A DNA stretch of 11,660 bases from Deltaproteobacteria bacterium (GTDB lineage Bacteria > Desulfobacterota > Desulfobacteria > Desulfobacterales > Desulfatirhabdiaceae): assembly GCA_021778975.1 (NCBI GenBank), contig JAJYBO010000070.1, positions 1-11,660 on the forward strand. The letters run 5' to 3'. Under the pieces are notes generated by a model. The model did no database searches and was not told where the DNA came from. It worked only from the letters and a program-made list of their open reading frames with translations. Made by a program: the position numbers and the translations under genes. Each line of letters starts with the position of its first letter. Position 1 is the stretch's first letter. This document shows positions 7,482 to 11,660 of the stretch, piece after piece.

Positions 7482-7628
7482 CGGCTTCGTAAAAAGTCCG
7501 GATGCTGCGTTGCGCTGCATCTTTCGTCGTTGCGGCGTACCATAAGTACTCATCACTCCTCAAGATTTACGCGCCTTGCCTGCGGCCTTTTTACAAAGCC
7601 GTCTGAAATTCGACTTTTTACGAGAGCA
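7482..7628. mobile_element. Non-coding MITE-like element, about 147 bp, with 10-bp flanking direct repeats
   Basis: TCAAGTTGGA occurs at 7472-7481 and 7629-7638, directly flanking the element like a target-site duplication. Near the ends is a perfect 12-bp inverted repeat TCGTAAAAAGTC (7487-7498) / GACTTTTTACGA (7612-7623). A further copy of the same motif lies inside on the right, so the left end (7480-7499) also pairs 18 of 20 with 7584-7603. No plausible protein is encoded. The body, with its TGCGTTGCGCTGCATC segment, resembles a dispersed repeat I associate with Desulfobacterales intergenic regions (from memory, not searched). It would need a transposase supplied in trans. Confidence 0.65.
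7584..7603. repeat. Inverted-repeat partner of the left element end
   Basis: GGCCTTTTTACAAAGCCGTC pairs with GACGGCTTCGTAAAAAGTCC (7480-7499) at 18 of 20 positions. A third related copy starts at 7611. A transcript across the element would fold into a long hairpin with a loop of about 84 nt. Confidence 0.7.
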
Positions 7629-7691
7629 TCAAGTTGGAGTACTTCAGATAAAAATCATCATAATTGGCCAAACCGTATAGAATGCGTTTTT

Positions 7692-9191
7692 TCATGGACA
7701 GGCGGTATTGGGCGAGAAAATATCACAAGAACGTGACAGCGTCTGGATGCGCCGCCCTTCGGGGCCGCGAATGTTCACCACCAGCGGTGTCTGCCCGGGC
7801 AGGACGTGGGTGGCGCAGGAAAGACACGGATCATAGGCGCGAAACGCCATCTCGATTCTGTTCAACAAACCTTCCCGTATCTCGCCATGCCGGATGAATT
7901 CTTTAGCAGCCTTTTTGACGGACAGCGAAATGGGAGCCGCATTGTTCTGTGTCGCCACAATGAGATTGACTCTGGTCAGAAGGCCGCGGTCATCCGTTTC
8001 ATAGTGATGGAACAGCGTTCCGCGGGGAGCTTCCACACACCCGACGCCGATACGCTTCAGATGCAGGCTCGTGTTGCGGATGTCTTTGCCGGTCAGAAGC
8101 GGATCGGCGGCGATCATCTGATTGTGTTCCGCCGCCTGAAGCGCGCAGATGAGCCGCGCCCAGTGCATGGCCAGCGTATGATGCGATGGTTTTTCTTCCA
8201 GAACATTGAACATCTGCTCGTATTCCTTCTGAGCCAGCGGCGTGGCCATGCCTGCGGCTACATTCAGCCGGGCCAGCGGTGCGACGCGGTAAAGCGACGT
8301 TCCCGGCCCCTCCACCAGCCCTTTCCAGCCGATATGTTTCAAATGGCACATCTTGACATACGTCCAGGGTTCCACCCACTCACCGATGTATTCCCTATAC
8401 TCCTGCGGCGCAAACCGCAGCATTTCCGCGCCATCGGGATCGACGACCTTGACCATACCGTCGTAAAAATTGACCCGGTCGTTTTCATCCACCAGCGCCA
8501 TGTAACAGGTCTTCAGCCGATATGCGTCGTGCAGCATCAGCTCGCGATTTACGGGATTTCGCACCACCAGCTCTTTAAACAGCTCCAGCGCCCACTTCGC
8601 AAACGCCACGGAATCATCGGCGATCTCCGCAATCCACCGGCGTTCTTCGGATGTTATGCCGCGGGACACCCCGCCCGGCAACCCCCCTTCGGGATGCGGC
8701 GCCTTGCTGAAGACCAGCCGGATGATCTCCCGGTTTTTCCGCCGCACTTCGATGACCCTGGCGCCGATATCCTTTCCGAGCTTGCGGACAACGCCGATGA
8801 TATTGCGGTCGGCAGGATCCGCATCCGGCCCCACCACAAAATCTGGGGCCGCCAGAAAGAAAAAATGGATATAATGGTCCTCGATATAAAATGCGTTGAA
8901 TTCGAGCTGGCGAATGAGCCTGGCGGTCGGCGTGGGGGGTGCGCCATAAAGATCGTCAAGGGCCTTGGAAGCCGCCATATGATGGGCGGAAGGGCAGACC
9001 CCGCAGATATTGGGCGCAATGCGTGTCATCTCCTCTGCAGGACGCCCCAGACAGAACCGCTCGAAACCTCTCAGCTCGGATACCTGCCAGAAGGCGTCTT
9101 CCACATCCCCCTGATCGTTTAAAAAAATTTCGATCTTTCCGTGGCCTTCAAGACGCGTGATGGGATCAATGGTGATGGTTCCGGCGCTCAT
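7692..9191 (-). CDS. [NiFe]-hydrogenase large (catalytic) subunit, group 3 Mvh/Hox type
   Basis: Holds the Ni-Fe(CN)2CO centre that cleaves or forms H2. The four nickel cysteines are Cys63 and Cys66 in NICGVC and Cys456 and Cys459 in DPCLSCATH. The N-terminal TRLEGHGK motif (Glu15) and EAPRGTLFHHY (387-397), with the active-site arginine region, are also present. The DPCxSCATH form and the absence of any signal on the partner subunit point to a cytoplasmic group 3 enzyme, nearest to F420-non-reducing (MvhA-like) hydrogenases. Residues after His462 form a C-terminal extension of 37 residues, expected to be removed by a maturation protease; the last 11 (CDIFSPNTACP) look like an add-on after the usual end. 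No protease gene is visible here. Start: ATG at 9191, overlapping the small-subunit stop by 4 nt, with GGAGG 7 nt upstream. It is the last intact gene of the operon. Confidence 0.95.
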   Translation of the reverse strand: MSAGTITIDPITRLEGHGKIEIFLNDQGDVEDAFWQVSELRGFERFCLGRPAEEMTRIAPNICGVCPSAHHMAASKALDDLYGAPPTPTARLIRQLEFNAFYIEDHYIHFFFLAAPDFVVGPDADPADRNIIGVVRKLGKDIGARVIEVRRKNREIIRLVFSKAPHPEGGLPGGVSRGITSEERRWIAEIADDSVAFAKWALELFKELVVRNPVNRELMLHDAYRLKTCYMALVDENDRVNFYDGMVKVVDPDGAEMLRFAPQEYREYIGEWVEPWTYVKMCHLKHIGWKGLVEGPGTSLYRVAPLARLNVAAGMATPLAQKEYEQMFNVLEEKPSHHTLAMHWARLICALQAAEHNQMIAADPLLTGKDIRNTSLHLKRIGVGCVEAPRGTLFHHYETDDRGLLTRVNLIVATQNNAAPISLSVKKAAKEFIRHGEIREGLLNRIEMAFRAYDPCLSCATHVLPGQTPLVVNIRGPEGRRIQTLSRSCDIFSPNTACP

Positions 9192-10174
9192 GCCTCTGCC
9201 TCCTCTTCCCGCAGGCTTTTCCGCCCGAGAATGGACGAGGGCTGACAGAAGCGATACAGATAGCCGGCCGGATCGGGAAGCGAGTCAATGGCTTCCTCGA
9301 TTTCGTCATCCCGCTCCACCGTCAACAGGGACGTCAGGGTGGATAAAAATTTCGGCGCAGATCCCACCCCCCCCGGCACCGGTCCAAAGCAACCGCGGCA
9401 GGGAACGTTGATCCGGATGCACGCCTCGCCGCACCCGGAGCGCGTCGCCGGCCCCAGGCAGACGATACCGGCCGCCAGAAAGCATTCGTCCGGATCGGCA
9501 TCCACCTCGTGAATGCGCCGGAAGTACCGGATATCCATGCGGCCCGGCTTGCGTGAGTTGCGCGGGCAGGTGTCACAGAGGGCTTTACGGGGGGCGAGGC
9601 TGGAGCCTTTCGGCGGGAGATCACCCGCAAGAACAGCAGTTATGGCGTTGCCGATCAGCGCAGGCGGCGGTGGACATCCAGGCAGATAATAATCCGTGTC
9701 AATGACCTGATCGAGCGTGAAAACATGCCCGGAGAATTCCGGCAACGTCAGCTTCCGCCCCCCCACATCGGTCTCCGGCTGAGGACGAACGCCGTCCGGG
9801 TTGGTCACGGTCGGCGCATCCCGGTAAACCTGGTTGAACATCTCTTCCCTGCCACAAAAATTGGCAAGCCCCGGAACGCCCCCAAAACACGCGCATGTTC
9901 CCATGGCCAGCACAATTCGGGATTTCCTTCTCAGAAGCGCCGCCATCTCATGGTGATCGGAGTTGATGACGGCGCCCGACAGGATGCTGAGCGCAACTTC
10001 GCCGTCCTGCATCGCCTGAATGCGGCTGAGTTTAAAATCCATGGCCAGCGGCCAGAGGACGATGTCAACGGTCTCGGCCAGTTGCAACAGGATTTCGTTC
10101 AGATCCACCACCGTCTGATCGCACCCGGCGCAGGCGCCCAGCCCATATATGGCGATTTTGGGTTTTTCGGTCAT
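9188..10174 (-). CDS. [NiFe]-hydrogenase small subunit (MvhG-like)
   Basis: Electron-transfer subunit that carries electrons between the Ni-Fe site and the flavin/MvhD partners. The proximal [4Fe-4S] site is shown by Cys15 and Cys18 (GACAGCD), Cys94 (GTCACFGG, also Cys96) and Cys167 (PGCPPPP). A second cysteine-rich half has Cys200, 203, 231, 239, 248, 252, 259 and 262 (CDTC, GPATRSGCGEAC, PCRGCFGP), enough for two more clusters, as in F420-non-reducing hydrogenases. There is no twin-arginine signal peptide or transmembrane helix, so the enzyme is cytoplasmic. At 328 residues it is near the MvhG length. Start: ATG at 10174, with GGAG about 7 nt upstream and ATGA overlap with the mvhD-like stop. 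Its own stop overlaps the large-subunit start in the same way, so translation is coupled along the operon. Confidence 0.94.
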   Translation of the reverse strand: MTEKPKIAIYGLGACAGCDQTVVDLNEILLQLAETVDIVLWPLAMDFKLSRIQAMQDGEVALSILSGAVINSDHHEMAALLRRKSRIVLAMGTCACFGGVPGLANFCGREEMFNQVYRDAPTVTNPDGVRPQPETDVGGRKLTLPEFSGHVFTLDQVIDTDYYLPGCPPPPALIGNAITAVLAGDLPPKGSSLAPRKALCDTCPRNSRKPGRMDIRYFRRIHEVDADPDECFLAAGIVCLGPATRSGCGEACIRINVPCRGCFGPVPGGVGSAPKFLSTLTSLLTVERDDEIEEAIDSLPDPAGYLYRFCQPSSILGRKSLREEEAEA

Positions 10175-10578
10175 CGAACGTCTCCTGTAATTTTCACCGG
10201 CCCCAGTTCCGCCAGGCGACGTTTCATCCGGGCCAGCAGTTGCGGGATTTTCTTTCCCTCCGGATCAATGGCCAGTTCCATATCCAGCCTTTCCGGCTCG
10301 ATGCCGAAGGCGCCCAGAACTTTCCGGATCAGATAGGCCTTCTTTCGCGTCTGATAATTACCGTCCTGAAAATGGCAGTGGCCTTCCGGACAGCCCAGAA
10401 TCAGCACCCCATCCGCTCCGGCTTTAAACGCTTTCAGAATATGGCGCGTATCAATTTTTCCGGTGCAAATCACAGGGATCCAGTTCGAAATTACAGCACC
10501 GAGCGCTTCCTCGCCGCTCAAATATCCCCAACCGAAATTACACGAAAAACACACGATCTTGGGGTCATAAGGTTCCAT
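10171..10578 (-). CDS. mvhD: MvhD-like hydrogenase iron-sulfur (delta) subunit
   Basis: 135-residue MvhD/FrhD-family protein that in methanogens passes electrons from the Mvh hydrogenase to heterodisulfide reductase through a [2Fe-2S] cluster. Family landmarks are the beta-alpha core with ICTGKID, KAFKAGADGVLILGCPEGHC and the FQDGNYQTRKK segment. Cysteines visible are Cys10, 13, 38, 63 and 68. The N-terminal segment reads CFSCNFGWGYLSG, whereas family members as I recall them usually have another cysteine shortly after the Asn-Trp (NWCSYAG-like), so one family cysteine seems to be missing. Start: ATG at 10578 with AAGGA 8 nt upstream, overlapping the preceding flavoprotein gene by 14 nt; its stop overlaps the small-subunit start by 4 nt. 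It probably bridges the hydrogenase and the GltD-like flavoprotein encoded upstream. Confidence 0.9.
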   Translation of the reverse strand: MEPYDPKIVCFSCNFGWGYLSGEEALGAVISNWIPVICTGKIDTRHILKAFKAGADGVLILGCPEGHCHFQDGNYQTRKKAYLIRKVLGAFGIEPERLDMELAIDPEGKKIPQLLARMKRRLAELGPVKITGDVR

Positions 10579-11660
10579 GAGCAGATTCCTTCGCAGGGTT
10601 GGAACGCAGGCCGGCGTAAACCGCCTCGATCCGGCGCTCCATCACATCCTCCGCCAGCCGCCGGGCATTGGAAGGGCAAGCCACCACACACATACCGCAG
10701 GACTTGCATCTGAAGCTGTCCGTCGCCGACACCTGCTTTCCATCGCTGTCTTTCAGGCGGGCCGCGCCGTAATAACATACCGAAACGCAAATTCCGCAGC
10801 CGCAGCATCGCTCGATGTTCACCTCGACGCCCGAAAGGCTCTTCTGTATCCCGACGGATACGCAGGCCTTGCACGAAATACACGGCCCGCAGGCCAGGCA
10901 CCGCCTGGCCTCGTCAATGGCTTCGGGCAGGGTGAACCCCCTTTCGAACAGTCGGAAGTGCATCCGTTTTTCCGGCGGAATCCAGAGAATTTCCGGCTCC
11001 GGCTGATAACTGCGGCGACGGGGAATGTCCTGCGGCTCCAAAACGCGCCCACGTCCTTCCCTCAGGCTCAGCCCGCACAGATAGCGCTCGATGGAATCCG
11101 CAGCGGCCAGCCCGTCTTTCATGGCGTCCACCATGAACCCGATCCTGCGCACATCGCCGCCGATGAATATCCACTCCTTGTTCAGATTCTGGAGTGTCAG
11201 AGGATCCACCACCAGTTGCCCCCGCTCGTTCAGAAGACCATCCGTCTGGAGCGCCAGGATGTCCGGCCCCTGCCCCACCGCAATGATCAGGACATCGCCT
11301 TCCAGCGTCACAATATCGGTCATATCGAATTTCGGGCTGAAACCCCTGGCATCATACACGCTCAGACAGTGCGGACACTCGACCTTCCGCATCCGCTCAC
11401 CCGAACCGACGATGCGGCTCACCCCGCGTGAGTAGATAATGCGGACGCCTTCTTCCCATGCCCCCCGTATTTCCTCCCGATCCGCCGGGATATGATCGCG
11501 GGAACCGCGATTTTCGCACTCGATACAGACCACTGTGGTCTCCCCGGCCAGCCTGCGGGCGGTTCTGGCCACATCGAAGGCCACATTGCCGCCGCCGATG
11601 ACCAGCACCTTCTTCCCCTTGAAGTAGTTGGGCCGAATATTGCCGTGACTGACTTCATAA
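10565..11660 (-). CDS. GltD/NfnB-like FAD-NAD(P) oxidoreductase with C-terminal 4Fe-4S clusters (5' end outside window)
   Basis: The reading frame is open to the window edge, giving 364 visible C-terminal residues; the start and N-terminal FAD/Fe-S part are missing. The fragment opens with a second Rossmann motif VLVIGGGNVAFDVARTA (about 18-34), followed by RDHIPADREEI, the pattern of glutamate synthase beta-chain relatives. A CPHC pair sits near 95-98, an insertion I do not expect in GltD. The FAD motif IGGDVRRIGFMVDAMKDG follows near 166-183. The C-terminus holds CLACGPCISCKAC (five Cys, about 254-266), then two ferredoxin motifs, CCGCGICVSVC (about 285-295) and CKSCGMCVVACP (about 318-329). 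It overlaps mvhD by 14 nt and leads the visible operon. I infer that it is the flavin subunit linking the hydrogenase to NAD(P)H or another carrier, taking the place of HdrA. A bifurcating role is possible but not shown. Confidence 0.85.
   Translation of the reverse strand, partial: YEVSHGNIRPNYFKGKKVLVIGGGNVAFDVARTARRLAGETTVVCIECENRGSRDHIPADREEIRGAWEEGVRIIYSRGVSRIVGSGERMRKVECPHCLSVYDARGFSPKFDMTDIVTLEGDVLIIAVGQGPDILALQTDGLLNERGQLVVDPLTLQNLNKEWIFIGGDVRRIGFMVDAMKDGLAAADSIERYLCGLSLREGRGRVLEPQDIPRRRSYQPEPEILWIPPEKRMHFRLFERGFTLPEAIDEARRCLACGPCISCKACVSVGIQKSLSGVEVNIERCCGCGICVSVCYYGAARLKDSDGKQVSATDSFRCKSCGMCVVACPSNARRLAEDVMERRIEAVYAGLRSNPAKESAHGTL

Larger units (their letters stand above)
7262..7691. 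other. Gap between hydrogenase operon and dynamin gene
   Basis: 430 bp without an intact gene. It holds the interrupted small reading frame, the MITE-like element, and a candidate dynamin promoter at 7358-7385. An 82-codon open frame at 7563-7315 (minus) runs partly through the element and shows no family resemblance; I do not count it as a gene. No tRNA or riboswitch is seen. Confidence 0.7.
7398..7695 (-). pseudogene. Small reading frame interrupted by a MITE-like insertion
   Basis: An ATG at 7695 overlaps the TGA of the hydrogenase large-subunit gene (ATGA). It reads MKKRILYGLANYDDFYLKY, reaches a direct repeat at 7638-7629, and stops a few codons inside the inserted element. Removing the element (7482-7628) and one copy of the 10-bp repeat joins the frame exactly to a segment ending ...AVFTRYTE at a TGA (7400-7398), giving 46 residues. 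The frame is also open for nine codons upstream of the ATG to a TGA at 7725, so this may be the 3' remnant of a longer gene rather than a complete small gene. The composition (many Tyr, Phe, Asn, Arg) looks protein-like. I do not recognise the family. The start faintly recalls hydrogenase maturation proteases, but the conserved motif of those proteins is absent. Confidence 0.5.

Noticed and set aside
7315..7563. Minus-strand open frame of 82 codons in the gap
   Set aside because: It starts inside the MITE-like element and continues in a different frame from the restored ORF; there is no ribosome site or family resemblance that I can see.
7398..7695. Identification of the interrupted ORF as a hydrogenase maturation protease
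   Set aside because: Only the first residues (KKRILYGLAN) recall that family. The expected Gly-Asn-Pro/Asp-Asp-Gly motif is absent and the length is far too short.
7806..9122. Long plus-strand open frame of 438 codons antisense to the hydrogenase large subunit
   Set aside because: It lies entirely opposite a gene with all catalytic motifs, shows no family resemblance, and has a His/Arg/Pro/Gln-rich composition typical of antisense shadows in GC-rich DNA.
1..11660. CRISPR arrays, tRNA or rRNA genes, riboswitches
   Set aside because: I saw no regularly spaced repeats, cloverleaf-like sequence or recognised RNA element in any gap; nearly all of the window is protein-coding.

Overview
The window looks like chromosomal DNA of a strictly anaerobic, probably sulfate-reducing or syntrophic member of the Desulfobacterota (Desulfobacterales-like). 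The reasons are a class I hybrid cluster protein operon, an Mvh-type [NiFe]-hydrogenase with an MvhD subunit, many Fe-S proteins, and a short intergenic repeat that I associate from memory with this group. The taxonomic guess is inference; there is no rRNA or other marker here.

Layout. (1) 40-1659 (+): an ammonium transporter (Amt) with a signal peptide. It is followed by 118 bp between convergent genes, holding a nested hairpin and a G-rich palindromic repeat. (2) 4882-1778 (-): a three-gene hcp operon consisting of a class I hybrid cluster protein, a zinc-ribbon/HD-domain protein and a ferredoxin-like 4Fe-4S protein. Its upstream gap carries a perfect CTTGAC-N4-GTCAAG palindrome of the FNR/CRP type, centred at -41.5 of a plausible start site. 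(3) 7261-5024 (-): a single large dynamin-family GTPase with a candidate promoter upstream and a stem-loop plus T-tract over its stop codon. (4) 7262-7691: a gene-poor gap. A 147-bp MITE-like element lies in it, flanked by a 10-bp direct repeat. Removing the element and one repeat copy restores a 46-codon reading frame whose ATG overlaps the stop of the hydrogenase large-subunit gene. (5) 11660-7692 (-): a tightly overlapping operon. In transcription order it has a GltD-like flavoprotein with C-terminal Fe-S clusters (5' end outside the window), an MvhD-like subunit, the [NiFe]-hydrogenase small subunit and the large subunit.

How they work together. The hydrogenase operon encodes a cytoplasmic group 3-type H2-oxidising or H2-evolving enzyme. 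Electrons probably pass from the Ni-Fe site through the small-subunit clusters and MvhD to the flavoprotein, and on to NAD(P) or a further partner. In methanogens MvhAGD feeds HdrA; here the visible flavin subunit belongs to the glutamate synthase beta/NfnB-like family instead. The hcp operon fits NO or hydroxylamine detoxification, with the ferredoxin-like protein as the likely electron donor. The most notable observation is the small-element insertion into the last reading frame of the hydrogenase operon.
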